A DNA stretch of 64,000 bases from JAKFDI01 sp044508835 (GTDB lineage Bacteria > Pseudomonadota > Gammaproteobacteria > Burkholderiales > Burkholderiaceae_C). The notes under the pieces are model-generated. The model saw only the letters and a program-made list of their open reading frames with translations. It did not search any database and had not been told where the DNA came from. The stretch spans positions 119,882-183,881 of the forward strand of contig JBIQHD010000006.1 in the NCBI GenBank assembly GCA_044508835.1. Reading direction: 5' to 3'. Made by a program: the position numbers and the translations under genes. Below are positions 25,533-33,763 of the stretch, piece by piece. Within the stretch, counting starts at the first letter, position 1; each line of letters opens with the position of its first letter.

Positions 25533-25568
25533 AAACCCGGTGTCCCCTTTCGCGGCGCCGGGTTTTTT
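25533..25568 (+). terminator. Rho-independent terminator between the SAM-II aptamer and metX
   Basis: AAACCCGGTG (25533-25542) pairs with CGCCGGGTTT (25556-25565), a 10-base stem with one G-T pair, ending in a run of T. It lies before the metX start, so it is an attenuator rather than a gene-end terminator. GGAC (25524-25527) at the aptamer's 3' edge can alternatively pair with GTCC (25542-25545), overlapping the left arm of the stem. Confidence 0.8.
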
Positions 25569-25580
25569 GTTGGGCATGCC

Positions 25581-26744
25581 ATGGGCTCGGTCGGCCACGT
25601 TCACGCACAGACGATGCACTTCCCCGAGGCGCTGCCGCTGCGCAGCGGCGCCTCGCTGCGCGACTACACCGTCGCCTTCGAGACCTACGGCACGCTGAAC
25701 GCCGCGCGCAGCAACGCGGTGCTGGTGTGCCACGCGCTCAACGCCTCGCACCACGTGGCCGGCACCTACGAGGGCCAGGCGCGCAGCGAGGGCTGGTGGG
25801 ACAACCTCGTCGGCCCCGGCAAGCCGCTGGACACGAACCGCTTCTTCGTCATCGGCGTCAACAACCCCGGCTCCTGCTTCGGCTCCACCGGCCCGATGAG
25901 CGAGAACCCCGGCACCGGCCGCCCCTACGGCGCCGACTTCCCGGTGATGACGGTGGAGGACTGGGTCGACGCGCAGGCGCGACTGCTCGACCGGCTGGGC
26001 ATCGCGCAGCTGGCCGCGGTGATGGGCGGCAGCCTCGGCGGCATGCAGGCGCTGGGCTGGGCGCTGCGGCACCCGGCGCGGCTGCGCCACTGCATCGCCA
26101 TCGCGACGGCGCCCAACCTCTCGGCGCAGAACATCGCCTTCAACGAGGTGGCGCGCCGCGCCATCGTCACCGACCCCGACTTCCACGGCGGCCACTTCTA
26201 CGCCCACGGCGTGGTGCCCAGGCGCGGCCTGCGCGTGGCGCGCATGATCGGCCACATCACCTACCTGTCGGACGACTCGATGGAGGCCAAGTTCGGCCGC
26301 AGCCTGCGCGGCGGCGACACGCCGCACTACAGCACCCAGGACATCGAGTTCGAGATCGAGAGCTACCTGCGCTACCAGGGCGACAAGTTCAGCGAGTACT
26401 TCGACGCCAACACCTACCTGCTCATCACCCGCGCGCTCGACTACTTCGACCCGGCGCTGGCCCACGGCGGCGACCTGTCGGCGGCCTTCGCCGCGGCGCG
26501 CTGCAAGTTCCAGCTCGTGAGCTTCACCACCGACTGGCGCTTCTCGCCCGAGCGCTCGCGCGAGATCGTCAAGGCGCTGCTCGACAACCGGCTGGACGTG
26601 AGCTACGCCGAGATCGACGCGCCGCACGGGCACGACGCCTTCCTGCTCGACGACGCGCGCTACCACGGCGTGCTGCGCGCGTACTTCGACAACGTGGCAC
26701 AGGAGTCGCAGGCCGCGACCTCGTTCACGGGGATAGCCGTATGA
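25581..26744 (+). CDS. metX: Homoserine O-acyltransferase MetX
   Basis: 387 residues. It acylates homoserine in methionine synthesis, in the cytoplasm. The alpha/beta hydrolase catalytic set is present: MGGSLGGMQAL with Ser151, TDWRFSPERS with Asp318, HGHDAFLLD with His351. Other family stretches are VCHALNASHHVAG, GPGKPLDTNRFFVIGVNNPGSCFGSTGP and the typical EVARRAIVTDPDFHGGHFY. Members of this family in proteobacteria split between acetyl- and succinyl-CoA users; I cannot decide which from sequence by eye. The gene is overlapped by metW at its stop (ATGA) and sits behind a SAM-II riboswitch, an arrangement that confirms the pathway. The ribosome site is weak. Confidence 0.95.
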   Translation: MGSVGHVHAQTMHFPEALPLRSGASLRDYTVAFETYGTLNAARSNAVLVCHALNASHHVAGTYEGQARSEGWWDNLVGPGKPLDTNRFFVIGVNNPGSCFGSTGPMSENPGTGRPYGADFPVMTVEDWVDAQARLLDRLGIAQLAAVMGGSLGGMQALGWALRHPARLRHCIAIATAPNLSAQNIAFNEVARRAIVTDPDFHGGHFYAHGVVPRRGLRVARMIGHITYLSDDSMEAKFGRSLRGGDTPHYSTQDIEFEIESYLRYQGDKFSEYFDANTYLLITRALDYFDPALAHGGDLSAAFAAARCKFQLVSFTTDWRFSPERSREIVKALLDNRLDVSYAEIDAPHGHDAFLLDDARYHGVLRAYFDNVAQESQAATSFTGIAV

Positions 26745-27325
26745 GCGAGCGCAAAGACATGGAACTGATCGCGGAACTCGTGCCGCGCGGCTCGCGCGTG
26801 CTCGACCTCGGCTGCGGCACCGGCGAGCTGCTCGCCCACCTGCGCGACGCGCGCGGCTGCAGCGGCTACGGCATCGAGATCGCCGACGCCAACGTGCTCG
26901 CCTGCACGCAGCGCGGCGTCAACGTCATCCAGCTCAACCTGGAGGAGGGCCTCGCGATGTTCGAGGACCAGAGCTTCGACGTGGTGCTGCAGCTCGACAC
27001 CATGCAGCACCTGCGCAACACCGAGCGCATGCTGCGCGAGACGGCGCGCGTGGGGCGCGTGGGCATCGTGAGCTTTCCCAACTTCGCGCACTGGGCCAAC
27101 CGCCTGCGCGTGGCGGGCGGGCGCATGCCGGTGACGAAGGCGCTGCCCTACGAGTGGTACGACACGCCCAACATCCGCGTGGGCACCTATGCCGACTTCG
27201 AGGTGCTGGCGCGCAAGGAAGGCTTTCGCGTGCTCGATTCGTTCGGCATCCAGGACGCGGAGGTCGTGCGGCGCTGGCCCAACCTGCTCGCCAGCGTGGC
27301 GGTGTTCAAGTTCGAAAGGGCGTGA
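26741..27325 (+). CDS. metW: Methionine biosynthesis protein MetW
   Basis: 194 residues. It has a class I methyltransferase-type fold: GSRVLDLGCGTGELLAHL (motif I), GIEIADANVLACTQRGVNVIQLNLEEGLAMF and FDVVLQLDTMQHLRN. MetW is always found with MetX in many proteobacteria and supports homoserine acylation; its methyl transfer activity is not established. Its ATG overlaps the metX stop codon by four bases, so translation is coupled and both genes share the riboswitch. It is convergent with the BLUF gene just downstream. Confidence 0.95.
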   Translation: MSERKDMELIAELVPRGSRVLDLGCGTGELLAHLRDARGCSGYGIEIADANVLACTQRGVNVIQLNLEEGLAMFEDQSFDVVLQLDTMQHLRNTERMLRETARVGRVGIVSFPNFAHWANRLRVAGGRMPVTKALPYEWYDTPNIRVGTYADFEVLARKEGFRVLDSFGIQDAEVVRRWPNLLASVAVFKFERA

Positions 27326-27331
27326 GCCGCC

Positions 27332-27763
27332 TCAGCGCTCGCCCATGACGGACGCCGTCGCCGCCAGGTCCTCGAACAGCGCCATCGCCGCCGCGCCCGA
27401 CATCGCGAACGCGTCCAGCGTCGCCGTCTCGGCGTACTTGAGCACCTGCGCCGCGTTCAGCCGCGACATGTTCACCTGCCCCATCGCCCAGCCGGCGAAG
27501 CGGCGCTCGCGGATCTCGTCGTAGCCGAGCAGCACCACGTCGGCGTGGCGCTCGTCCTGCGCGATGCGGTTGTAGAGCGCGTTCACCTGCGAGCGCCCGC
27601 CCTCGAGCACCTGCATGAAGGTGTGGCTGCCGGCGCAGTAGCACAGCAGCCCGGTGATGCCGGTGCCCGCGTTGTGGGCCCGGGCCTGCTTCAGCATCGC
27701 GGCCAGGTCGTCGTGCGCCACGGCGCCGACGGCGCGGCTCGCATACATCAGTCGCACCAGCAT
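27332..27763 (-). CDS. BLUF-domain blue-light photoreceptor protein
   Basis: 143 residues, nearly all BLUF domain. The residues that build the flavin light switch are present: Tyr7 in VRLMYAS, Asn31 in HNAGTGITGLLCY, Gln51 in FMQVLEGG, and the Trp92/Met94 region FAGWAMG. The chain then ends with a C-terminal helical cap of about 40 residues (NMSRLNAAQVLKYAETATLDAF) and has no attached effector domain, so it belongs to the short PixD/BlrB-like type that signals through a partner protein. It lies 10 bases downstream of the folE stop on the same strand, suggesting a folE-BLUF operon. Confidence 0.93.
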   Translation of the reverse strand: MLVRLMYASRAVGAVAHDDLAAMLKQARAHNAGTGITGLLCYCAGSHTFMQVLEGGRSQVNALYNRIAQDERHADVVLLGYDEIRERRFAGWAMGQVNMSRLNAAQVLKYAETATLDAFAMSGAAAMALFEDLAATASVMGER

Positions 27764-27773
27764 GGCATTCTCC

Positions 27774-28448
27774 TCAGCGCTTGCGGTTGAGCAGGGAAAG
27801 AAACTCCCGCCGCAGGTTGGCGTCCTTCAGGAAGGCGCCGCGCATCACGCTGTTGATCATCATCGAGTCGTTGTCCTTCACGCCGCGCCACTGCATGCAG
27901 AAGTGGTCGGCCTCCATCACGATGGCCAGGCCGTCGGGCTTGACGCGCTCCTGCAGCTCGTTGGCGAGCATGGTCACGGCCTCTTCCTGGATCTGCGGGC
28001 GGCTCATGATCCAGTCGCAGATGCGCGCGTACTTGGACAGGCCGATGAGGTTGGAATGCTCGTTGGGCAGCACGCCGATCCACACCTTGCCGAGGATGGG
28101 GCACAGGTGGTGCGAGCAGGCGCTGCGCACGGTGACGGGGCCGACGATCATCAGCTCGTTCAGCCGCTCGGCGTTGGGGAATTCGGTGACGGCGGGCATC
28201 GGCACGTAGCGCCCGCGGAAGACCTCGTGCACGAACATCTTGGCCACGCGGCGGGCGGTGTCGCCGGTGTTGTGGTCGCTCGCGGTGTCGATCACCAGCG
28301 ACTCCAGCACGCCCTGCATCTTGGCCGCCACCTCGGCCTGCAGCTCGTCGAGCTCGCCGTCCTCGATGAAGCCGGCGATGTTGTCGTTCGCGTGGTAGCG
28401 GCAGTCGGCGCCGACGAGGCGGTAGCGGATGCGCTCCGACGCGGTCAT
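27774..28448 (-). CDS. folE: GTP cyclohydrolase I FolE
   Basis: 224 residues, normal family length. It opens the GTP ring to make 7,8-dihydroneopterin triphosphate for tetrahydrofolate and, in part, queuosine. Visible motifs: DTPxR-like TARRVAKMFVHEVFRGRY, the zinc site SACSHHLCPILGKVWIGVLP with its cysteine and histidines, GLSKYARICDWIMSRPQIQEE, and HFCMQWRGVKDNDSMM with the second cysteine and active-site residues. A 223-base leader separates it from the divergent rsmB and contains two perfect hairpins near the start codon. The BLUF gene follows in the same operon. queC, a user of the pathway, is elsewhere in the window. Confidence 0.96.
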   Translation of the reverse strand: MTASERIRYRLVGADCRYHANDNIAGFIEDGELDELQAEVAAKMQGVLESLVIDTASDHNTGDTARRVAKMFVHEVFRGRYVPMPAVTEFPNAERLNELMIVGPVTVRSACSHHLCPILGKVWIGVLPNEHSNLIGLSKYARICDWIMSRPQIQEEAVTMLANELQERVKPDGLAIVMEADHFCMQWRGVKDNDSMMINSVMRGAFLKDANLRREFLSLLNRKR

Positions 28449-28470
28449 GGGGGCACCCTCCGCTTCGCGG

Positions 28471-28523
28471 GTCCCTCCAGGAGGGACGGGAGCGCCTCCT
28501 TCGGGCGGCCGGGCGGAGGCGCT
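28471..28523. promoter_or_regulatory. Two perfect hairpins in the folE leader
   Basis: Within the 5' leader of folE, GTCCCTC (28471-28477) faces GAGGGAC (28481-28487) across CAG, and AGCGCCTCC (28491-28499) faces GGAGGCGCT (28515-28523) across 15 bases. Both stems are perfect. They lie 23 to 75 bases upstream of the start codon on the minus strand. They could be a leader control structure or part of a repeat. Confidence 0.5.
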
Positions 28524-28671
28524 CGTGCGCGCGAGCTCGTCCTCGTTCCGGAAGATCGGTTGCGTTGTCTCGGTCAGCACGGGCCACCTCGGTGAACAGC
28601 GGGTCGCCGAGGGTACCGCAGCGGCGCGCACGGCATCTTTTCGCAGGCATCGAGCCCGTAGACTCCGCGCG

Positions 28672-30015
28672 GTGAACCGCCGCCCCGCCCCCGCGCCGCC
28701 CGCGTCCCTGCCCCTGTCGCGCCTGCTGTCGCACACCGCCGACGCCGTGCAGGCCGTGCGCGCCGGCCAGTCGCTCACCGACGCGCTGGCGCGCTGCCCC
28801 GCCGAGGCGCGCCCGGGCACGCAGGCGCTGAGCTTCCACGTGCTGCGCTGGCTCGGCAGCGCGCAGGCGGCGCGCGCGCTGCTGGTGCCGAAGGCGCCGG
28901 CGCCGGCCGTCGACGCGCTGCTGCTCACCGCCCTCGCCCTGCTGTGGCCCACGGGCGACGCGCCCTACCCCGACCACACGCTGGTCGACCAGGCGGTGAG
29001 CGCGGCACGCATGCGCGCGCGGGCGAGCGCCTCCTTCGTCAACGCGGTGCTGCGCCGCTTCGTGCGCGAGCGCGAGGCCCTCGTCGAGGCCGCCGGCCGC
29101 GACCCGGTGGCGCGGCACAACCATCCCGCGTGGTGGGTCGAGCGGCTGCAGCGCGACTGGCCCGACCGCTGGCGCGACATCCTCGCCGCCAACAACCAGC
29201 GCCCGCCGATGACGCTGCGCGTGAACGCGCGCCGCGGCACGCCGGCGGCGTACGTCGAGCGCCTCGCGGCGGCCGGGCTGGCGGGCCGGGCCCTCGGCGC
29301 CCAGGCCGTGGTGCTCGACGCGCCCTGCCCCGTGTCGCGCCTGCCCGGCTTCGCCGAAGGCGACGTGTCGGTGCAGGACGCGGCCGCGCAGCTCGCCGCG
29401 CCGCTGCTGCTCGGCGCCGCCAGGCCGGCCGCCGGCGCGCGGCTGCGCATCCTCGACGCCTGCGCCGCGCCCGGCGGCAAGACGGCGCACCTGCTGGAGC
29501 TGGCCAATGCCGACGTGCTGGCCATCGACCGCGACCCCGAGCGCCTGGCCCGCGTGAAGGAGACGCTCGCGCGCCTGTCGCTCACGGCCGAGACCCTGGC
29601 CGCAGACGCGGCCCGGCCCGAGCGCTGGTGGGCGCACCAGCCCTTCGACGCCATCCTGCTCGACGCGCCCTGCACCGCCTCGGGCATCGTGCGCCGCCAC
29701 CCCGACGTGCGCTGGCTGCGCCGCCCGGGCGACGTCCAGGCGCTCGCGCGGACGCAGGCGCAGCTGCTCGACGCCCTGTGGCCGCTGCTGCGCCCCGGCG
29801 GCCACCTGCTCTACTGCACCTGCTCGGTGTTCAAGGCCGAAGGCCGGCAGCAGATCGACGCGTTTTTGCAACGCCAGCCGCAGGCGCGGCCGGCCGCGCA
29901 CCCGCCCTCGCCCGGCCATCTGCTGCCGCTGGCCGACAATCCCCCGGATGCGGGCGATGCAGCGCCCGCCGTGCCGTCCGACGGCTTCTTTCACGCGCTG
30001 CTCGAGAAGAACTGA
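28672..30015 (+). CDS. rsmB: 16S rRNA (cytosine(967)-C(5))-methyltransferase RsmB
   Basis: 447 residues from a GTG start at 28672. The N-terminal NusB-like RNA-binding domain (about 15-150; HTLVDQAVSAARMRARASASFVNAVLRRFVRER) precedes the methyltransferase domain: DASVQDAAAQLAAPLL-type segment, ILDACAAPGGKTAHLLEL (SAM motif I), DAILLDAPCTASGIVRRHPDVRW (motif with one key cysteine) and LLYCTCSVFKAEGRQQID (catalytic cysteine). The frame is open further upstream to 28429 but that part is the folE leader and has no homology. It starts the operon rsmB - DUF4390 - ntrY - ntrX, a common betaproteobacterial arrangement. Confidence 0.94.
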   Translation: MNRRPAPAPPASLPLSRLLSHTADAVQAVRAGQSLTDALARCPAEARPGTQALSFHVLRWLGSAQAARALLVPKAPAPAVDALLLTALALLWPTGDAPYPDHTLVDQAVSAARMRARASASFVNAVLRRFVREREALVEAAGRDPVARHNHPAWWVERLQRDWPDRWRDILAANNQRPPMTLRVNARRGTPAAYVERLAAAGLAGRALGAQAVVLDAPCPVSRLPGFAEGDVSVQDAAAQLAAPLLLGAARPAAGARLRILDACAAPGGKTAHLLELANADVLAIDRDPERLARVKETLARLSLTAETLAADAARPERWWAHQPFDAILLDAPCTASGIVRRHPDVRWLRRPGDVQALARTQAQLLDALWPLLRPGGHLLYCTCSVFKAEGRQQIDAFLQRQPQARPAAHPPSPGHLLPLADNPPDAGDAAPAVPSDGFFHALLEKN

Positions 30016-30645
30016 TTGGCTGACCTGCCACCGCCGCGCCTTCGCACGGAGTGCGCCTGCTCCCCATTCGGCGCCCGGGCCGTGCCGCGGCGCCGCGGCT
30101 TCGCTGCCGCGCTGCTGGCCGCGTGGCTCGCGCTCGCCGCGCTGTGCTGGCCCGCGGGCGCGAACGCGCAGGTCCCGGCCTTCGCCAACCTCCAGGTCGT
30201 GCGCAGCGAGGACGGCCTGTTCGCCAGCTTCGACACCCGCTTCGAGCTGCCCCGCGCGGTCGAGGACGCCCTCGGCAAGGGCGTGCCGCTGTACTTCGTG
30301 GTCGAGGCCACCCTCTACAGCGACCGCTGGTACTGGACCGACCGGCGCATCGCCCGCGCCTCGCGCGTGTGGCGCCTGGCCTACCAGCCGCTCACGCGCA
30401 AGTACCGCGTGACGCTCGGGGGCGAGAACCAGAGCTTCGACACGCTCGCCGAGGCGCTGTCGGTGGTGCGGCGGGTGAAGGACTGGAAGATCGCCGAGTC
30501 CGCCCAGGTGCAGCCCGACGGCGGCCACTACGTCGAGTTCAGCTACCGGCTCGACACGACGCTGCTGCCGCGGCCGATGCAGATCGGCATCGGCGGGCAG
30601 CCGGAATGGACGCTGGTGATCGAGAAGGCCCAGCGCCTGAACTGA
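30016..30645 (+). CDS. DUF4390 secreted protein
   Basis: 209 residues if started at the TTG that directly follows the rsmB stop; a GTG at 30082 would place the start just before the signal peptide (VPRRRGFAAALLAAWLALAALCWPAGANAQ) and is an attractive alternative. The mature part carries the DUF4390 pattern: LQVVRSEDGLFASFDTRFELP, GVPLYFVVEATLYSDRWYWTDRRIA, WRLAYQPLTRKYRV and EFSYRLDTTLLPRPMQIGI. It is probably periplasmic. The family is almost always found between rsmB and the NtrY-like kinase, so it may take part in envelope sensing with that kinase, but no function is known. Confidence 0.88.
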   Translation: MADLPPPRLRTECACSPFGARAVPRRRGFAAALLAAWLALAALCWPAGANAQVPAFANLQVVRSEDGLFASFDTRFELPRAVEDALGKGVPLYFVVEATLYSDRWYWTDRRIARASRVWRLAYQPLTRKYRVTLGGENQSFDTLAEALSVVRRVKDWKIAESAQVQPDGGHYVEFSYRLDTTLLPRPMQIGIGGQPEWTLVIEKAQRLN

Positions 30646-30650
30646 TGCAC

Positions 30651-30723
30651 GCCCTACGCGCTTCGCGCGCCCCCTCGGGGGAGCACCAGCACCACTGGCG
30701 GACCGGCAGGGCCGGGCCCGCGG
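30651..30723 (+). repeat. Dispersed intergenic repeat, copy 2
   Basis: Starts GCCCTACGCGCTTCGCGCGC, continues CCCCTCGGGGGAGCACCAGC and TGGCGGACCGGCAGGGCCG. Same family and orientation as the copies at 18449 and 61403. It fills most of the gap between the DUF4390 gene and the NtrY-like kinase. Confidence 0.7.
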
Positions 30724-30763
30724 CGGCTGCCCGGGAACGCCGGACGGCCCGAGGGCGGCGGTC

Positions 30764-33025
30764 ATGAGCAAGGTCCGGCGCTGGGCGTGGGTGATCTCGC
30801 TCGTGGCGCTCACCGGCGCCGGCCTGGTGCTGACCTTCCTGCTGTCGATCACCACCAACGACCGCGCGTTCTACGAGCGCCACTACGTGTGGCTGTTCTG
30901 GGTCAACGTGGCGGTGGCGGTCTTCCTGGTGCTCATCATCGGCATCGCCGGCGTGCGGCTGGCGCTGCGCGTGCGGCGCGGCAAGTTCGGCAGCCGGCTG
31001 CTGCTCAAGCTGGCGGCGATCTTCGCGCTGGTGGGCGTGGCGCCGGGCCTGGTGATCTACACCGTGAGCTTCCAGTTCGTCTCGCGCAGCATCGAGAGCT
31101 GGTTCGACGTGAAGGTCGAGGGCGCGCTCGACGCCGGCCTGAACCTCGGGCGCGCGGTGATCGACGCGCAGGTCAACGACCTCGCCGACAAGACCCGCCA
31201 GGCGGCCGAGCGGCTGGGCGAGGGCCGCGCGGCGATCCAGCCGATCGCGCTCGAGCGGCTGCGCGAGCAGTTGTCGGCGCAGGAGGTGGCCATCGTCGGC
31301 AGCAGCGGCCAGATCCTGCTGTCGGCCGGCAGCTCGGCCGCCTCGCTGATGCCCGACCGGCCGTCGATGGCGCTGCTGCGCAGCGCGCGCACCTCGCGGG
31401 TGACGAGCCAGGCCGAGAACCTCGACGAGGACGCCGCCGCCGGCACCGCGCGCGTGCGCGCCGTGGCCCACATCCCGAGCAGCGGCTTCGAGCTGTCGCA
31501 GCAGGACCGCTTCCTGCTCGCCACCCAGCGCCTGCCGTCCGCCATGGCCGCCAACGCGATGGCGGTGCAGAGCGCCTACCGTGAATACCAGCAGCGGGCG
31601 CTCGGGCGCGAGGGCCTGCGCAACATGTACATCGGCACGCTCACGCTCACGCTCATCCTCGCGGTGTTCGGTGCGCTGCTGCTGGCGGTGGCGCTGTCGA
31701 ACCAGCTCGCGCGCCCGCTGCTGCTGCTGGCCGAGGGCGTGCGGCAGGTGGCGCGCGGCGACCTCGGGCGCAAGGCGGTGTTCGCCTCGCGCGACGAGCT
31801 CGGCGGCCTGACGCGCTCGTTCGCCGACATGACCGACCAGCTCTCCGACGCACGCGCCATGGTGCAGCGAAGCGTGGCCCAGCTCGAGGGCGCGCGCGCC
31901 AACCTGCAGACCATCCTCGACAACCTGACGGCCGGCGTGATCGTGTTCGACCGCGCCGGCCTCATCGACACCGTGAACCCCGGCGCCACGCGCATCCTGC
32001 GGCTGCCTCTGTCGGTGTACCGCGGCCACCGCCTCGACGAGGTGCCGGGGCTGGAGGCGTTCGCGCCCGCCGTGTGGCAGCGCTTCGAGCTGCACGCGGC
32101 CGGGCCGGAGGCCGGCGAGCGCGACCACTGGCAGGACTCCTTCGAGCTGCAGACCGCGCCCGATCGCGACAAGCTCACGCTGCTGGTGCGCGGCGCCGCC
32201 ATGCCGCAGGGCGCACGGCTGATGGTGTTCGACGACATCAGCGAGGTCGTCTCCGCGCAGCGCAGCGAGGCCTGGAGCGAAGTCGCGCGCCGCCTCGCGC
32301 ACGAGATCAAGAACCCGCTCACGCCGATCCAGCTCTCGGCCGAGCGGCTGCAGCACAAGCTCGCGCCCAAGCTCGAAGGCGCCGACCAGGCGATGCTCGA
32401 GCGCTCGGTCGGCACCATCGTCACGCAGGTGCAGGCGATGAAGAGCCTGGTCAACGAGTTCCGCGACTACGCGCGGCTGCCCTCGGCGCAGATGGAGCCG
32501 CTCGACCTCAACGACCTGGTGCACGAGGTGCTGGCGCTGTACGGCGCGGCGCAGGAGGCGGGCCACCTGGTGGCCGAATGCACGCCCGAGCTGCCCGCCA
32601 TCGTCGGCGACGCCACGCAGCTGCGGCAGGTGATCCACAACCTGGTGCAGAACGCGCTCGACGCCGTGGCCGACCGGCCCGACGGCCTGGTGCGCGTGCG
32701 CACCTCCATCGCGCGCAGCGAGCAGGGCGTGCTGCGCGCGGTGCGGCTGCAGGTGCAGGACAACGGCGCCGGCTTCGCCGACAAGGTGCTCAAGCGCGCC
32801 TTCGAACCCTACGTCACCACCAAGAGCAAGGGCACGGGCCTGGGCCTCGCGGTGGTCAAGAAGATCGCCGACGAGCACGCCGCGCGCGTGCGGCTGGCCA
32901 ACATGGGCGCCGGCGCCCCGGGCAGCCCCGAGGCGGGCGGCGCTCAAGTTTCGCTATCATTTTCTCGATTCGCGTCCGGCGAAGGCGCATCCACCGCATC
33001 CGACGCCGAAGTACGCGCGCACTGA
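30764..33025 (+). CDS. NtrY-like sensor histidine kinase
   Basis: 753 residues. Two N-terminal membrane helices (about 10-30 and 45-65), another at 85-105, then a periplasmic region to about 285, one further helix (MYIGTLTLTLILAVFGALLLAVAL) and a HAMP domain (NQLARPLLLLAEGVRQVARGDLGRKA). A PAS domain (NLQTILDNLTAGVIVFDRAGLIDTVNPGATRIL) precedes the kinase core: phospho-acceptor His513 in RRLAHEIKNPLTPIQLSAERL, N-box HNLVQNALDAV, G1 DNGAGFADKV and G2 KGTGLGLAVVKKI. This is the NtrY layout. The signal is unknown; NtrYX members in proteobacteria affect nitrogen, redox and envelope genes. Its partner gene starts 6 bases downstream. Confidence 0.93.
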   Translation: MSKVRRWAWVISLVALTGAGLVLTFLLSITTNDRAFYERHYVWLFWVNVAVAVFLVLIIGIAGVRLALRVRRGKFGSRLLLKLAAIFALVGVAPGLVIYTVSFQFVSRSIESWFDVKVEGALDAGLNLGRAVIDAQVNDLADKTRQAAERLGEGRAAIQPIALERLREQLSAQEVAIVGSSGQILLSAGSSAASLMPDRPSMALLRSARTSRVTSQAENLDEDAAAGTARVRAVAHIPSSGFELSQQDRFLLATQRLPSAMAANAMAVQSAYREYQQRALGREGLRNMYIGTLTLTLILAVFGALLLAVALSNQLARPLLLLAEGVRQVARGDLGRKAVFASRDELGGLTRSFADMTDQLSDARAMVQRSVAQLEGARANLQTILDNLTAGVIVFDRAGLIDTVNPGATRILRLPLSVYRGHRLDEVPGLEAFAPAVWQRFELHAAGPEAGERDHWQDSFELQTAPDRDKLTLLVRGAAMPQGARLMVFDDISEVVSAQRSEAWSEVARRLAHEIKNPLTPIQLSAERLQHKLAPKLEGADQAMLERSVGTIVTQVQAMKSLVNEFRDYARLPSAQMEPLDLNDLVHEVLALYGAAQEAGHLVAECTPELPAIVGDATQLRQVIHNLVQNALDAVADRPDGLVRVRTSIARSEQGVLRAVRLQVQDNGAGFADKVLKRAFEPYVTTKSKGTGLGLAVVKKIADEHAARVRLANMGAGAPGSPEAGGAQVSLSFSRFASGEGASTASDAEVRAH

Positions 33026-33031
33026 GGGTCC

Positions 33032-33721
33032 ATGGCCACCATTCTTGTAATCGACGACGAACTGGGCATCCGGGCACTGCTCGCCGAGATCCTCACCGAC
33101 GAAGGCCACACCGTCGAACTGGCCGAGAACGCCGCCCAGGCCCGCCTGTGCCGCGAGCGCATGCGCCCCGACCTCGTGCTGCTGGACATCTGGATGCCCG
33201 ACGTGGACGGCATCACGCTGCTCAAGGAATGGAGCGCCGGCGCCCTGCTCACCATGCCGGTGATCATGATGAGCGGCCACGGCACCATCGACACCGCCGT
33301 CGAGGCCACCAAGCACGGCGCGATGGCCTTCCTCGAAAAGCCGATCACGCTGCAGAAGCTGCTGCGCGCGGTCGAGCAGGGGCTGGCCAAGCCCGCGCCC
33401 CGCCCGGCGGCGAACCATGCGCCGCCGCGCTACGACGCCGCGTTCCCCGGCGAGCGTCCGGCGCCGGGCGCGGCCGGCCTGCACCTGGGCGCCGCGCCGC
33501 TGGCGCTCGGCCCGCAGGCCGAGCAGAGCTTCGACCTCGACCGGCCGCTGCGCGAGGCGCGCGACGCGTTCGAGAAGAGCTACTTCGAGTTCCACCTCGC
33601 GCAGGAGAACGGCAGCATGACGCGCGTGGCCGAGAAGACCGGCCTCGAGCGCACGCACCTGTACCGCAAGCTCAAGCAGCTCGGCGTCGACCTCACGCGC
33701 AACAAGCGCGGCGGGCTCTGA
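33032..33721 (+). CDS. NtrX-like response regulator lacking the AAA+ domain
   Basis: 229 residues. Receiver domain (residues 1-120): VIDDELGIRALLAEIL, LVLLDIWMPDVDG with phospho-acceptor Asp52, VIMMSGHGTIDTAVEATKHGAMAFLEKPI. A Pro/Ala-rich linker (125-180) joins it to a C-terminal Fis-type helix-turn-helix (REARDAFEKSYFEFHL...MTRVAEKTGLERTHLYRKLKQLGVD). The sigma-54-interacting AAA+ domain of classical NtrX/NtrC is missing, so it should not activate sigma-54 promoters; it resembles the short regulators of the RegA/ActR and betaproteobacterial NtrX type. Cognate of the kinase immediately upstream. A tRNA gene follows. Confidence 0.92.
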   Translation: MATILVIDDELGIRALLAEILTDEGHTVELAENAAQARLCRERMRPDLVLLDIWMPDVDGITLLKEWSAGALLTMPVIMMSGHGTIDTAVEATKHGAMAFLEKPITLQKLLRAVEQGLAKPAPRPAANHAPPRYDAAFPGERPAPGAAGLHLGAAPLALGPQAEQSFDLDRPLREARDAFEKSYFEFHLAQENGSMTRVAEKTGLERTHLYRKLKQLGVDLTRNKRGGL

Positions 33722-33733
33722 TTTTTCGTTGGC

Positions 33734-33739
33734 TATAAT
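33734..33739 (+). promoter_or_regulatory. Consensus -10 box of the tRNA-Phe promoter
   Basis: TATAAT at 33734-33739 stands 24 bases before the mature tRNA 5' end and directly after the ntrX stop codon. No convincing -35 hexamer precedes it at 17 bases. A GC-rich discriminator follows, as usual for stable-RNA genes. Confidence 0.6.
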
Positions 33740-33763
33740 CGTCGGCTTGCCGAGAACACTCGG

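Noticed and set aside
27748..30858. Minus-strand ORF of about 1,000 residues
   Set aside because: It covers folE in another frame and is antisense to rsmB and DUF4390, which have clear domain evidence; composition is typical of shadow frames.
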